Below, in pieces: positions 1 through 11,252 of a stretch of 64,000 bases of DNA. Under the pieces are notes generated by a model. The model saw nothing but the letters and a program-made list of their open reading frames with translations. It ran no database searches and was not told where the DNA came from. The DNA is taken from NCBI GenBank assembly GCA_027704905.1, contig CM050999.1, positions 1,282,094 through 1,346,093 of the forward strand, given 5' to 3'. Position numbers and translations under genes: made by a program. This DNA is from Muraenolepis orangiensis. Taxonomy: Eukaryota > Chordata > Actinopteri > Gadiformes > Muraenolepididae. Positions within the stretch are counted from its first letter, which is position 1. The number at the start of each line of letters is the position of its first letter.

Positions 1-318
1 GTTTGTTTGGCTCTTTGCGTGTGCGCGGGGAATGGTGATGAGCTGTTGTGTATAGTATTTTGTTAGTTACTGATTATTAATTGTTGGATTGTATTATATT
101 GTTCACTATTAATTATTATACAGTACTATTATTTATTAATACCGTGATTTCATTTCCTTCCCCAAAAGGTTTTTCACCTGCACTCAAATTGGCCCAAATG
201 AATGAAAGTACTCTGGTGAAAATAAAAGAATAAAATATAATAATAAAATAAAATAAATTCAGTTTGGTCATTTGTTGAGTGAAATCCAGTTGGACTCTTC
301 GGGTAGATGGCGTCCCTA
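1..318. other. AT-rich stretch, no gene seen
   Basis: The stretch is AT-rich with TATTAAT-type runs. I see no convincing coding, RNA or repeat signature. It may be the remainder of the LINE that follows on the minus strand. Confidence 0.4.
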
Positions 319-1408
319 TCAAGTGGGGAATCTGCAGTAAACACATAACTTGACAATGGGGGAGGGGTGAGGTAGTGGTGGTGGGGGAGAGAGAACAGGT
401 ATGTTGATGCTGGAGAGGGACGGTGGGGGAGGGGGGACAGCAGGGCTGGGGGGCTGGAGGGGAATGGTTGTAGAGGGGCTGGGGGAGGGGGGGTAGACCG
501 GAGCCCACTCATTGAATCTATTGAAAAACAAATTCAACTCGTTGGCCCGATCAGGACCCCCCCCTATTGTCTGGCTACCAGGTTGTTTGTAGCCAGTGAT
601 GCTCCTCATGCCACTCCACACATCCTTCAGGTTGTTCTGCTGAAGTTTGTGCTCCAGCTTCCTCCTGTAGTTGTCTTTGCCCTGCTGGATCCTCTCCTTC
701 AGCTCCCTCTGAACCCGCCTCATCTGCTCCCTATCCCCATCTCTGAAGGCCCTCTTCTTCTCATTGAGCAGGACCTTGATGTCTCGGGTGACCCATGGCT
801 TGTTGTTGGGGAAACAGCGTACAGTCTCTGTGGGAACAACACTATCCACACAGAAGTTGATGTACCCTGTTATACATTCCGTGAGATCATCAAGGTCCTC
901 TCCATGCAAATCACAGAGGAAATCCCAGTCTGTTGACTCAAAGCAGCCCCGCAAGTCCTCATCGGCCTCCTGTGACCATCTCCTCACAGTCCTTGTGGTC
1001 ACAGGCAGCCGCTGTACTAGAGGCCTATACAGGGGCTGGAGGTGGATGAGGTTGTGGTCTGACCTTCCAAGAGGAGGAAGGGCAGTGGCGCTGTATGCCT
1101 CCTTAACATTGGCATACAGCAGGTCCAGTGTCTTGTTTTCCCTAGTGGGACAGTCCACAAACTGCTTGAAGGTGGGCAGTGTTGCAGCCAGAGTCACGTG
1201 GTTGAAGTCCCCAGATATCGCGATGAATGCTTCAGGGTGTTGTGTCTGAAGTCTCGCGACGATGGAGTGGGTGACGTCACACGCGAGCGCCGCGTTTGCC
1301 GACGGTGGAATGTAAACAATAACAAGAAGCACATGGGAGAACTCTCGCGGCAGATAGTATGGCCGCAGGCTCACGGCCAGCAGTTCAATGTCCGGGCTAC
1401 ACACACGT
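319..1408 (-). mobile_element. Non-LTR retrotransposon (LINE) endonuclease fragment
   Basis: Read on the minus strand this is an open frame carrying the C-terminal part of an APE-type endonuclease. The motifs SGDFN (nicking site) and GRSDHN (catalytic Asp-His) are visible. A charged linker follows (KPWVTRDIK, then Arg/Lys-rich helices and WSGMRSITGYK), and then a proline-rich stretch that usually separates endonuclease from reverse transcriptase in Rex1/jockey-like fish LINEs. The N-terminal endonuclease is missing at the 1408 junction and no RT follows at the other end, so it is a dead fragment. The family name is inferred from motifs only. Confidence 0.8.
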
Positions 1409-1757
1409 TCCCGCTGTACACACATGACTGTACTGCCACACACAATAATCAAATTATCACGTTTGCAGACGACACCACAGTCATCGGCCTGATAAGCGAG
1501 AGCGACGAAACGGAGAAAAGAGATGAAGTTGTCCAGCTGCTTCAATGGTGCAACAAGACTAAGGAGCTGATCATGGATGTCTGGAGCCACCGGGGCACCG
1601 ACTCCATTATCAGCCTGGACGGGACACCGGTGGAAGTCGTCAGCTGCTTCCGTTTCCTAGGGCTACAGATTTTGGACAACCTGGCGTGGACCCGCAACAC
1701 GGAGGTCATGCTGAAGAAGGCCGGACGTGCTGGTGGTTTTCTTCCATGGACCTTGAG
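1409..1757 (+). mobile_element. LINE reverse-transcriptase fragment (palm/thumb), opposite orientation
   Basis: The plus strand encodes the RT catalytic FADDT box followed by the conserved EVVSCFRFLGLQI segment of LINE RT. It is head to head with the minus-strand endonuclease fragment and abuts a gypsy fragment at about 1757. A close copy with the same downstream junction lies at 19475-19815, but that copy has lost three bases in the FADDT box. Confidence 0.8.
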
Positions 1758-2750
1758 AAAATCAGGATGTTGTCCAGGTACACCACCACAAAGACGTTTA
1801 GCATGTCCCTCAGCACGTCATTCACAAGGCCTTGGAAAACCCTGGGGGCATTGGACAGACCGAACGGCATGACGTGGTACTCATAGTGGCCGAGATGGGT
1901 GTTGAAGGCAGTCTTCCACTCGTCACCACTGGACGGAGACAGGGCAGAACGCAGACAGGTAGCGTGACAAGTTGTACTCCAGCCCAAGACCCGCCCAGAC
2001 GCCCAGGAGATGTGAGGGTTGTGCATCTCCAGCCAGGGTCTATCCAACACTAGAGGCGCCGTGGGGGCGTGCAAAACAATGAAACAAATGATTTCCCAAA
2101 AGAGTGAGCGTGAGAAGTTCAGTAGCGTGCGTAATAGTACCCAAAGAATGCCCGTCTATGTCCCGGGGAGAGAGAGTGCGATCTAACGCCATCAAAGGGA
2201 CACCCGCCTGGCAGCTTAGAGTTACATCAAGCAGACACTCGTCTGCACTATAAGAGCGCCAACAGACAAGGTCTCCGTACCCCAGGCTAAGGTGGCCGGG
2301 AAGAGATGATTAAACGTACTTCGGGGTGGGGAAAGGGATGTTTTGCTCACCCATATGCCCCTTACAGGTGAGCTCGGCTGTTTGGGAAGGTTGGGCATGC
2401 TCTGACATAATGTCCCTCCTTCCCACAGTAGAGGCACTGTTGGTGGGACATCCTGTACTCTCTTTGAACTGACGAAAGGTGGGATCGGCCGATCTCCATG
2501 GGCTCTCCGGGCCCGGACGTCAACCCGGCAGCAGATAGCGCGTGCTGGAAAGGGGGCGTGGTCCCCTGGCCCCACCGGAGGAATACTTGGACGGCTGATG
2601 TGTGAACAGTAACTCGCACTCAGCTAGGAACCCACGGCACTGGTTCAAATAACCTCCGAACGCTCTGGGGCTAACCAACCCTGGGGCTGGATATATGCGG
2701 ACGGCAAACGCGTCCAGAGAGCGCTGGATGGAAGCTAGGGCTCCGGACAT
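1758..2750 (-). mobile_element. Ty3/gypsy gag-protease-RT remnant, internally deleted
   Basis: Minus-strand frames show a gag zinc knuckle (CLYCGKEGHYVRACP, CX2CX4HX4C, near 2395-2440), a retropepsin-region segment (PLVLDRPWLEMHNP) and an RT segment with MPFGLSNAP and VYLDNILIF. The catalytic YLDD is changed to YLDN. Compared with the copy at 19816-21700 it lacks the RT fingers, joined directly near 1925, and part of gag near 2530, so it cannot be functional. Confidence 0.85.
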
Positions 2751-2880
2751 AGCGTAAACGTCGCTGCTTTTATTCTGTAAACCATTTTTACTCTGTAGCA
2801 CTTTGAGTTTTGCCCACGCAAATTAAAAGTGCATTATAAATATAATTTATTATTATTATTATTATAAGGTTCTCAATAAC
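2750..2880 (+). mobile_element. LINE-like 3' tail with (TTA)n end
   Basis: The sequence around GCACTTTGAGTTTTGC, then AAAAGTGCATTATAAATATAA and a (TTA)n run, looks like a retroelement 3' end. The same block recurs at 22028-22142, where it follows a reading frame ending in FKKGLKTHLFR, typical of L2-like elements. Confidence 0.55.
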
Positions 2881-3245
2881 CAAGCGCCCGACGTCGGTCT
2901 TCGGCAGCCTTAAGAAGGGTAGATCCCAGGTGTTCAATAGCCTCAGCAGGCCGGATTCTGATGGGCAACACCTGGGATCGATTAGAGCGTGGGGGCACAA
3001 CATTATGTTCCTCTGGTTCCACTACTTGCTCTTCAATGGGTTTTGGTCCTTTGGTTCCACTACTTGCTCTTTAATAGGTTATGTTCCTCTGGTTCCAATA
3101 CTTGATCTTGAACGCCCATACTTTTGTATTTCATTGCCAATGAGAGCACTCACTCTATAAGTTATATTAAATCCATTGTATTAAACAGGAATCCTTAGTG
3201 TCAGGCTTTGTGGCTCGTCTGGTGTGCAACCTGCTTTACGCTGAG
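2881..3245. repeat. Unit 5' block with degenerate 38-bp minisatellite
   Basis: Two to three degenerate copies of a 38-bp repeat (core GTTCCTCTGGTTCCACTACT) lie at about 3005-3110. The flanks match units B (22145-22395), C (44500-44660) and D (60650-61440), which marks this as the upstream edge of the duplicated unit. No gene is seen. Confidence 0.75.
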
Positions 3246-3251
3246 GCTCTC

Positions 3252-3253
<2 letters not shown>

Positions 3254-3302
<49 letters not shown>
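3254..3302. repeat. (CA)n microsatellite
   Basis: A run of about 22 CA units lies at the same place in every unit upstream of the receptor gene. Confidence 0.95.
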
Positions 3303-3306
<4 letters not shown>

Positions 3307-3743
3307 TAAAGGCGTTGATCTTGGATGAGATCCTGAAAGAAGAGGTTGATAACAGTTATGAAGTATGATGCCTAATATAATGGAGAGTCAATCCACTTTT
3401 ATATTTCTGAACCTACTGAACCTGAAATGACTCGGAATGTTGTAAATATGAATGAATGAAAATACCTTCATTCATTTCACATGGATGTGTTTACTTACCT
3501 GTATATTTATATACCTTTAATTCTGCACATATCTCATACATACTTTATAAGTTTTTTATAGCTGTTTTTATACCTAGTAGACTGTCTTTACAACTTATTC
3601 CATTGTACTTGTTGCAAATCGCCAATCAAACATCTTGTATCTTGTATCTTGTATCTTGGATGGCCATAGCCTATACCTCTTGAGCTTCCACCTCACGGAA
3701 AGCTTTGGCATTCATAATCAGGGTTTTCTTTATTTGACTGCGT

Positions 3744-3754
3744 AAAGAGGAAGT
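3744..3754 (+). promoter_or_regulatory. Putative PU.1/Ets site upstream of receptor gene A
   Basis: AAAGAGGAAGT matches the purine-rich PU.1 (Spi1) core GAGGAAGT, known from myeloid and B-cell promoters. It lies just upstream of, or within, a probable 5' untranslated exon that ends at 3818 before a GTAAGT donor. The GAGGAAGT core is kept in all four units (22966, 46211 and 61734). The role is inferred. Confidence 0.45.
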
Positions 3755-4038
3755 AAACTGTATGTTTGGTTAACCAGTTACCACAGACACTTTCTGCAAC
3801 AGCAGCTTCCTCCTTACAGTAAGTCTTAACTTAAATTGTATCGGATAACATACATATATATGTTCAATAAACAACTGATATTATAGAGATTCATTAAAAA
3901 GTATAATAATAATATTTTGCTTATGTATTATGGTTGTCTCAGTGAAAATATTATGTTTTTCTCCTTTTTATGTTTTTAGTTTTGACCTGCATGTGTTGTT
4001 GAAGACATCTCTGAACAACACACTGAGAGAAACAAGCT

Positions 4039-5371
4039 ATGAATCTTAGATCAGCAGCCAGAGGACTTCTAGCTTTCCTTCTGTCAGTACCAGGTTGGTA
4101 CACTTACACTGTGAACATTTAGTTGAACTGGTTCAATCTGTAACATGACATGCAAGCAACTGAGGCTGAGGAGAGGGTGAAACAACGGTGTTGTAACTAG
4201 ATGTGACATCTACAGAATGGACCTCGACACCTGTGTTTAGTTTAGAAGACCAAACAAATACAACAATTACTTCAGCCTCTTTTAGTCAAAGTTGTGTTCT
4301 AATTCTTTCAGAGAACAATATTCTGCTCATTATAATAGTTTACATTAAGTTACATTATGTTGCATTTCAGATTACAATACAGATGTGTTGGCCATTTCCT
4401 GGTTGCTATGTAACTTCTGTTAAATATATACAACATTGATGGGTTGATTTAGAGTATATTAATTTAAAGTATATCACTATCAATATCTCTATCACTATCT
4501 GTATTACTTACTATCTTTATCACTATGTCTATCACTATCTCCATCACTAGCTGCATCACTATCTCTTATCTCTATTTCTACCTATGTATGTCACTATCTC
4601 TATCAATATCATAATCTATATCACTAGCTATATTACTATCTCTCTATATCACTAGCTATATAACTGTCTCTATCACTATCACTATCTCTCTATCTTTCAC
4701 TATCTCTATTATCATTCCTCTCACAGCTCAGTGGTCAGCATCTGTAGTTTCCAGCTCCACCCAACATCCTCCATCCTCTTTATGTATCTTGTGATCATCC
4801 ACTCCATCAGCTGACTGCTTGTTGTGTCTTGACTGAGAAAGTGTGTTGTTTATTCTCAATGAGATGTGTTTGTTTTTTACAGCGCTACACGGTAATGATG
4901 GCTGGACAGTCACCTACACACCTAGTAATGTCTGCGCTTTAAGAGGATCAACGGTTAACATCAGAAGCTCCTTTAAATACCGTAAATATATTAACAATCA
5001 CCGTACAACAGTGGAGGAGAGACTGTGGTTTACTAAAGAACCCAGCAATCAGCCGTTTGATCTGAAACAAGATAAAGACTATACAGATCGTGTTGAATAC
5101 AGCTGTGTGGAGACAAGCTGTTGGTCTGCCTGGTCGAGTTGTGAGGAAGTGTGTATCCTGAGCATCAAACACCTGACACAGAGTGACTCTGCTGTGTACA
5201 AGTTTAGGTTCATAACAAACCTACCGAATGGGAGATATACTGGTATCCCTGGAGTGACATTAACTGTGACCGGTAACTAACTTATTATTAACATGTCTAT
5301 TGCAAAACGTGTGTGTGTGTGTATCTGTGTATGTATCTGTGTGTGTGTGCGTGCATAAGTGTGTGTGTATC

Positions 5372-5404
<33 letters not shown>

Positions 5405-7922
5405 GTATATTTGTGTATGTGTCAGTATGTATCTGTGTGTAATCTGAATGATCTTTGACTACATTTGTTCTCTGACCCAGATCTCCAGGTCCAGGTGTCC
5501 ATTCCTTATCCCCAGACCAATCCTCCCCGTCAAGAGCTTAAATGTCACAGTATGTGTGCTCTAACTGCTAGTCCTGTCTACCTCTGGTACAGGAGAAGCC
5601 AGTATATACATACTGGAATGTCCTACAGGGGCGAGATTAACTCTAAAGAAAGCTATTGGTGTGCAGTTCGAGGATACCAGCATCTTCCCTCTCTTCCAGT
5701 GTGTAAGTCAACTCCACAATATACTGACATGACGCCAGATATAATGGACCTTTAGGGTAAAGAATGTAGATTAGGCTCTCTCAAGCCTCAGGCCACCAGT
5801 AATTAAGGTTACTGGTACCGGTACTGGAACCGTTTCAGTTTGAAGAGAAACAGAAGCGCGCAACTTGGTGTAATGCACCCTGGGGTGAAGATCTTTGTTC
5901 TCTGATGATTCCATGCATCTGTCAGCAGTCACTCTGGTGACTCAGACTGTGTCCTGTCAGCAGTCACTCTGGTGACTCAGACTGTGTCCTGTCAGCAGTC
6001 ACTCTGGTAACTCAGTTTGTGTGTAAATCCATCATGGCTGCACCCTAGTGGTGAAAGAGTGAAATTGTAAAAAGCATTTCTTCAATGTGATCCAATAAGG
6101 AAGCCATTGTACTATAGTACGATGCATAGTACGATTCATATAAAGCCCTTTGAGACTGTAACTGTGATTAACAAAAAATTGCCCTGACTTGACTAGTAAC
6201 AAGTGGACACACATAGGTACATTGACCTTTGCTACCTATTTAGTTTCAGTTCCACTTTAAGAGACCAATTAAACATTAATTCATTCTTTCTGTGGCCCAC
6301 TTTGTCGCCTGTAGCTCATGGTCCCTTGGACGTAGTAGTCATTCCTAAGTGACAAGGCTCTGTCCTGTTAGGAGGATGGTTCTCCACCTTGTTGTCTCAA
6401 GGCTCCCTCCACGTTGGGATCGTACTCTACATTCACTCTAGCTCTAGCGTTTCTCTAACCTTCAGTGTACTTTTTGGTCAGTGTGTGAACATAGAGACAC
6501 ACGTAAACTGCTCTTTAATGATAAACTGGATGCAATACGAGGCATGAAAATGACTCTTCTATTGCTTTCTTTATAAATACACATTTTATTATCTAATGAG
6601 AGACAAATGTCAACAGACTCTCCAAGGACCCCCTGGGTGGAGGTGAGTCCCTCTGCTGACATAGAGGAGGGCAGCTCAGTGACTCTGAGCTGCAGCAGTG
6701 ATGCCAACCCAGCAGCTGACTACACCTGGTTCAAGGTTAATACAGGGTTAATAAGTCTCCACTCCAGATACACAAACCAGGGACAACAGCTTGTCTTTGG
6801 TCCCATCCAGTCTTCACACTCTGGACAATATCTCTGTGAAGCTAAGAATGTGCTAGGGACAACGTCCTCCTCCTCCATCTCCCTCGTTGTGAAATGTGAG
6901 TAAAACACAACACAGTATAATAACATTACACAGATGTTAAAGTCACAACCATGTCCACATGAAGATGAACCATCATACTTCATCTCTTATTCGGTTGACT
7001 TCTCAAACATGTTCTTTACATTGTCATTCATGTTTTCCCAATGACCTCTAGACGGGCCTAAACACACATCTGTGTCATCACAGATTCATGTATTTCTGTA
7101 TGCCGGTAAAAACCATGAACCACTGTAGTATTGTGTTAGAGAGAGTAATCTGTATTAGTAGAGACAGTATTCTGTCTCATACTGACTCTACTATAGTGTG
7201 TGCTGTACAGTTTCATGTCTGTAGGAGGAACATTGATCATTTGTGTTCATAACAGACCCTCCAAGGACCCCCTGGGTGGAGGTGAGTCCCTTTGGTGACA
7301 TAAAGGAGGGCAGCTCAGTGACTCTGAACTGCAGCAGTGATGCCAACCCAGCAGCTGACTACACTTGGTTCAAGGAACATGAAGACTCAGTGACGCAATC
7401 AGGACAGAACTACACCATCACTAATGTCACCCCTGAGCTTGGAGGACATTATTACTGCCAAGCTCATAATGCAATTGGACGTCACAATTCCACCTTGTTG
7501 TTCGTTAATGTGAAGGGTAATTTTTCCTTTAAGAGAGATCACTGTTTAAAGGAGCAACCAAACTCTTGAATGAAACCTCAGCAAAATCCTGGCTGTAATC
7601 CAGTGTTGACACTTAATAATTGTATTAACTTTGGTGCTGTGTGAGCACCCTGGTTAAACATGTATCACATTTATAATATGTATTCATCAATTTGAGATGT
7701 GTTACATTTCTATGTCCTATAAATATGGAGTTATTGGTCATAATACTGCATTACTTCTGGTCCTGATATTTTTGTATCCTTCTAATGGTAAGTTCACATG
7801 AATCAAGTGTTGAATCACTGCTTTCCAGAGACATCATCATCAACATATTTAGTAGGAACCGTTGATGTATTACTGGTCACCATACTCCTCCTGCTCTTCC
7901 TTTGGATGAGGTGAGATATTCT

Positions 7923-8008
<86 letters not shown>

Positions 8009-9052
8009 GTGTTTGACATTCATTTCTTCTGCTGCTTCTTAATGTTCTGTTCACTAGAAGAAAGATCGCTTCCAGAAAAGCACATGTCCTGGGAGGAAGG
8101 CCAGATACCGTGGTGGAGGTGAGCGACAGGAACCCATTTTTCATTTTTAAACAGTGAAGCTCCGCCCCGAGGCCACGCCCCTAAACATTGAAGCTCCCCC
8201 CGAGGCCACGCCCCTAAACATTGGTGCTTCCCCCCCCGAGGCCACGCCCCTAAACATTGGAGCTACCCCCGAGGCCACGCCCCCAAACAGTGGAGCTACC
8301 CCCGAGGCCACGCCCCTAAACAGTGGAGCTCCCCCCCGAGGCCACGCCCCCAAACAGTGGAGCTACCCCCCGAGGCCACGCCCCTAAACATTGGAGCTAC
8401 CTGGAGGCCACGCCCCCAAATGACAACATGTGCAACAACAACGTGTCGTTCTTTAGCTGGCTCTGTTACTTTTCTGACGATGCAGATATAATGGCCAAGA
8501 GCTGAGCTCAAAGAGAAATCATTAAGCTATGTTCTATTTTCAAGAGATTACTGCCTCATACAAGCATTGTGAGAATCCTGGACAAGTTGCGCCATTTGTC
8601 CGATTTGGATGACTAAATGTACTCTTCTGTCCTCTCAGACACTTCCTGTTCCTGTGTATGGCAACGTCTCATCTCTGCCCAATCACTCAGCTGCTGCAGC
8701 ACAAAGAGAACCAATAGAAGAGCAGGATGATCTTCACTATGCCACCATCTACACTTCCTGCTCAGAGAACCAGGTCCAATCAGATCAGAAAGAGCAGGTC
8801 CTTTACTCTTTGGTCAACATTAAAAGACCCAACGCTGTCCCTGAGTAAGCATCTCTTTGTAATTCTAGACCAAAATTAAACTTCAACTATGTGTGGGACT
8901 TCATCAACCCAAGGGAGACTTTGAGGAGGACATTTCTAAATCTGTGTAACATAAACTGAAGTTCCTAACTTCTCATTATCTCTTTTTCACTTCTTCTTTT
9001 CAGGGACAGTGACCAGTTATACAGCACCATCAATACACAACCCAGAGTTTAA
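4039..9052 (+). CDS. CD22/Siglec-like inhibitory Ig receptor, gene A (2 C2 domains)
   Basis: A type I membrane receptor of the teleost 'B-cell receptor CD22-like' group. Coding exons: 4039-4093, 4883-5272, 5481-5702, 6617-6895, 7256-7516, 7829-7910, 8058-8118, 8639-8844 and 9004-9052. All use GT-AG introns and keep phase, giving 534 residues. Residues 1-18 form the signal peptide. A V-type Ig domain follows (about 19-148), with Arg127 in the F-strand YKFRF motif where Siglecs carry the sialic-acid arginine. Next come a short Ig domain (149-222), two C2 domains (223-315 and 316-402) and a TM helix near 409-430. The tail has YGNV (Tyr457, Grb2-type YxN), ITIMs LHYATI (Tyr484) and VLYSLV (Tyr506), and a C-terminal LYSTI. 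The canonical B-strand Cys of the V domain is Ser47. Expected role: surface inhibition through SHP phosphatases in B or myeloid cells. Orthology to CD22 is by architecture, so another Siglec-like member is possible. Confidence 0.85.
4475..4725. repeat. Imperfect (ATCACT/ATCT) tandem repeat in intron 1, gene A
   Basis: Irregular ATCACTATCTCT-type units fill the second half of intron 1. The equivalent tracts are at 23660-24090, 46915-47270 and 62420-62665. Confidence 0.85.
5309..5450. repeat. (TG)n with TATA interruptions in intron 2, gene A
   Basis: TG-rich microsatellite directly after the V-domain exon. The matching tracts are at 24664-24850, 47858-47940 and 63259-63400. Confidence 0.9.
5921..6022. 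repeat. 35-bp minisatellite in intron 3, gene A
   Basis: Three copies of a 35-bp unit (GTCAGCAGTCACTCTGGTGA core) start at 5921, 5956 and 5991. The number differs between units: two in B near 25330, three in C near 48435-48530 and one in D near 63895. Confidence 0.85.
7052..7079 (+). pseudogene. Relic of a deleted C2 exon inside intron 4, gene A
   Basis: The acceptor and first bases of an ACGGGCCTAAACACACATCT-type exon, intact at 26407, 26857 and 52435, survive here. The rest of the exon is missing and the sequence joins directly to downstream intron. This shows that gene A once had more C2 domains. Confidence 0.75.
7919..8004. repeat. (CT)n microsatellite next to the TM-exon donor, gene A
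   Basis: About 40 CT units start within 10 bases of the TM-exon splice donor at 7910/7911. The tract is kept at 28787-28880 and 53093-53170. Confidence 0.95.
8155..8420. repeat. 33-bp GC-rich minisatellite in intron 7, gene A
   Basis: About eight copies of a unit of about 33 bp with core GAGGCCACGCCC and AAACA(T/G)TGGAGCT lie between the two cytoplasmic exons. Their reading frames are fortuitous. Confidence 0.9.
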
Positions 9053-9310
9053 ATCAGCATGATTTAGATAGTGGGTTGGCTTTGTAAGTGGGTGTACTTT
9101 AATGTGTCTCATTCATTCAGTGTAAAATGTCCAATTGTTTGTGTGTATAGGCTTCTACTTAATAATAATTAAATAATAATAATAATTATTATTATTATTA
9201 TTACTTGTGATGGCCCTGCTCCTGTGAGGGCAGGTCCTAAAGGCACCACCTGCTGGTTGTCTGAACGTACTGCACCTGTAAGAGAAGGTGGTTGTGAGTG
9301 GCAGTTAACA

Positions 9311-9500
9311 GGCGGCAGTTTAGCTCAGGAGGTAGAACGGTTGCCTCACAACCGGAAGGTTGTTGGTTGATCCGCGGCTTCTCCTAGCAAAAAAACTGTC
9401 AAGGTGTCCTTGAGACCCTAACCCTTACTGCTCCCCGGGCGCTGTATAAATAGCTGACCGCTGCTCTTAATACTAGGATGGGTTAAATGCAGAGAAATTC
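9311..9500 (+). mobile_element. tRNA-derived SINE
   Basis: The head resembles a tRNA with an A box (TAGCTCAGGAGG) and a B-box-like GGTTGATCC. The anticodon-loop region resembles tRNA-Val(CAC). A common fish SINE body ending near GGATGGGTTAAATGCAGAG follows. A near-identical copy sits at 30207-30395 in unit B and none is present in unit C, so it arrived before the A/B split or was lost from C. Confidence 0.75.
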
Positions 9501-9838
9501 CTTTTGCTGTACAGCAAGTATTTGAATAATTATATAGTGGCACTACTTATTGGTTTGTATTTTAGATGACGACTCCCTCTTTATGTTAAACACGTGCTAT
9601 TGCATGCATAATATCAGATTGGCTGATAGGGTTACACCTACTGATGCTACACACCTGGCCTCTGTCCGCAAATTCAAACTGAATGGAAGGGGTCCCTGAA
9701 TGAAGCTGAAACTATTTTCTAATGGTGGGGGTCACACTTACACCTGGTGGTATACTAAAATATATAATATGAGTCCTTTAAAGGCTTGTGGCTTCCCCTC
9801 ATCCTACGTGTTGAAACGTGTTGAACACCAGGCCTCTC
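9501..9838. other. Unit spacer downstream of receptor gene A
   Basis: The sequence is shared with 30396-30690 and partly with 55050-55290. No coding or RNA signal was seen. It may contain receptor 3' UTR. Confidence 0.5.
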
Positions 9839-9958
9839 TGTACCCCAGCTACCCATAGTCCCCTGCCCCATACCCAGCTACGCATAGCCCCCTACCCCTA
9901 CCCCATACCCAGCTACCCATAGCCCCCTGCCCCATACCCAGCTAAGCATAGCCCCCTC
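9838..9958. repeat. Short C-rich minisatellite
   Basis: About four imperfect copies of a unit near CCCATACCCAGCTACSCATAG. The tract is not seen in units B or C and sits directly upstream of the L2 fragment. Confidence 0.75.
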
Positions 9959-10560
9959 CCATGTGTCTGGTGCTGACCTTTAGGGCAGTCAATGGAACTG
10001 CCCCAGCCTACCTCCAGGCGTTGGTCAAACTCTACATCCCAGCCAGAGCGCTCCGCTCAACTTCTGCCAGGCGACTTGTTCGACCTTCACTGATGACAAC
10101 CAAACATCGCTCGTCCAAGACCCAGCTCTTCACGGCTCTGGCTCCACAGTGGTGGAATGAACTCCCGTCTCATGTCAGTACGGCAGAGTCCCTCGCCAGC
10201 TTCCGCAAGAGACTCAAGACCCACCTGTTCAGAGTCCACCTGGACTCTCCTTGAACCCTCCTCCTTTGTGAAACCCCTAAACTTGCTTAAGTCCTGACAT
10301 TAATAGCTCTTAGCATGTTGTATATGTTAGCAAGTGTATATCCTTAATGTTGATAACACGCTCTTATCACAGCTACTTAAGCAGGTGACCTAGCAGTACG
10401 AAATTGTGTTATTCATCTTGTTAATATGAATACTTGTGAACTGCTCTATTTATGTTTGCGTACCTCAGTGTTATGCTATTGTCTGCTTCAACTAATGTAC
10501 ACCTTGTAAGTCGCTTTGGATAAAAGCGTCTGCCAAATGCCCTAAATGTAAATGTAAATA
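9955..10560 (+). mobile_element. L2-like LINE 3' end
   Basis: The open frame encodes the C-terminal tail of a fish L2-type RT protein: LTFRAVNGTAPAYLQALVK, WWNELP and KRLKTHLFRVHL. The usual 3' UTR follows, ending in GCGACTTACA-complement sequence and (AAATGT)n. The same family is found reversed at 37315-38306 and as a tail fragment at 32751-32862. Confidence 0.85.
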
Positions 10561-10836
10561 TACCATAGAGCCAATGAGAGCTCTTAGCCTATTGGTTGAG
10601 CCCAACAACAGACAATATAACATGAAACATGAAAATGGGGTCAGGGATCATGGACCAAAGAGTTGTTGAACCGCCGGGGAGACGATGTGAGGGCTGTGAT
10701 GTCATTTCTGCCGGACGGTGACAATGGTGGAACTTAGAGACATGATATTGATGATGATGTCACCTTCCTCCTGTGGCAAGCTGAGGGCCACCAATGTGTG
10801 TGTGTGTGTACTCACACACACCAAATAAAACCTAAA

Positions 10837-10840
<4 letters not shown>
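10561..10840. other. Unit spacer with CCAAT-like repeated motif
   Basis: It contains one copy of the CCATAGAGCCAATGAGAGCT block that is repeated at 15080-15200, 31735-31860 and 55605-55745, then sequence leading to the (CT)n tract. No gene was seen. Confidence 0.5.

Positions 10841-10841
<1 letters not shown>

Positions 10842-10917
<76 letters not shown>
10842..10917. repeat. (CT)n microsatellite
   Basis: Perfect CT run. The unit B counterpart is much longer (32108-32238). Confidence 0.95.
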
Positions 10918-10920
<3 letters not shown>

Positions 10921-11054
10921 GGATGAATAATAGAGTGGATTGTGTCCTCTCTCTCTCCAATGGTTAATCAGAGCTCGCCCGCCTCGCTCCTTGCCACTTC
11001 TCTCTTTAATAAATCATCCTTGGAGATGACAGGCCTCTGACGTCATTGCCCTCC

Positions 11055-11252
11055 ATCACCACAACCACCAATTCCACCATCAGCACCACCACCACCACCA
11101 CCACCACCACCATAACGACCACCATCAGAACCTCCACCACCTCCACCAGCACCACCATAACCACCAACACCACAAACTCCACCACCACCAACACCTCCTC
11201 CTCCACCTCCAACACCACCTCCAGAACCTCCACCACCACCACCACCTCCTCT
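11055..11252. repeat. (CCA)n/(CCT)n trinucleotide tract
   Basis: Imperfect CCA/CCT triplets sit upstream of the first recognisable ppp1r13l exon. They are also present at 32388-32650 and 56125-56290. The Thr/Pro/Gly/Val-rich frames are low-complexity artefacts, and the placement suggests intron. Confidence 0.85.

Noticed and set aside
8155..8420. Regularly spaced repeats resembling a CRISPR array
   Set aside because: The units are contiguous tandem repeats without unique spacers, in a vertebrate intron.
8147..8511. Frames over the 33-bp minisatellite on both strands
   Set aside because: Between well-defined cytoplasmic exons with GT-AG sites, and the reading frame differs between paralogues.
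9311..9385. Possible functional tRNA-Val gene
   Set aside because: The acceptor stem does not pair, the B box is altered, and the sequence continues into a SINE body with a second dispersed copy.
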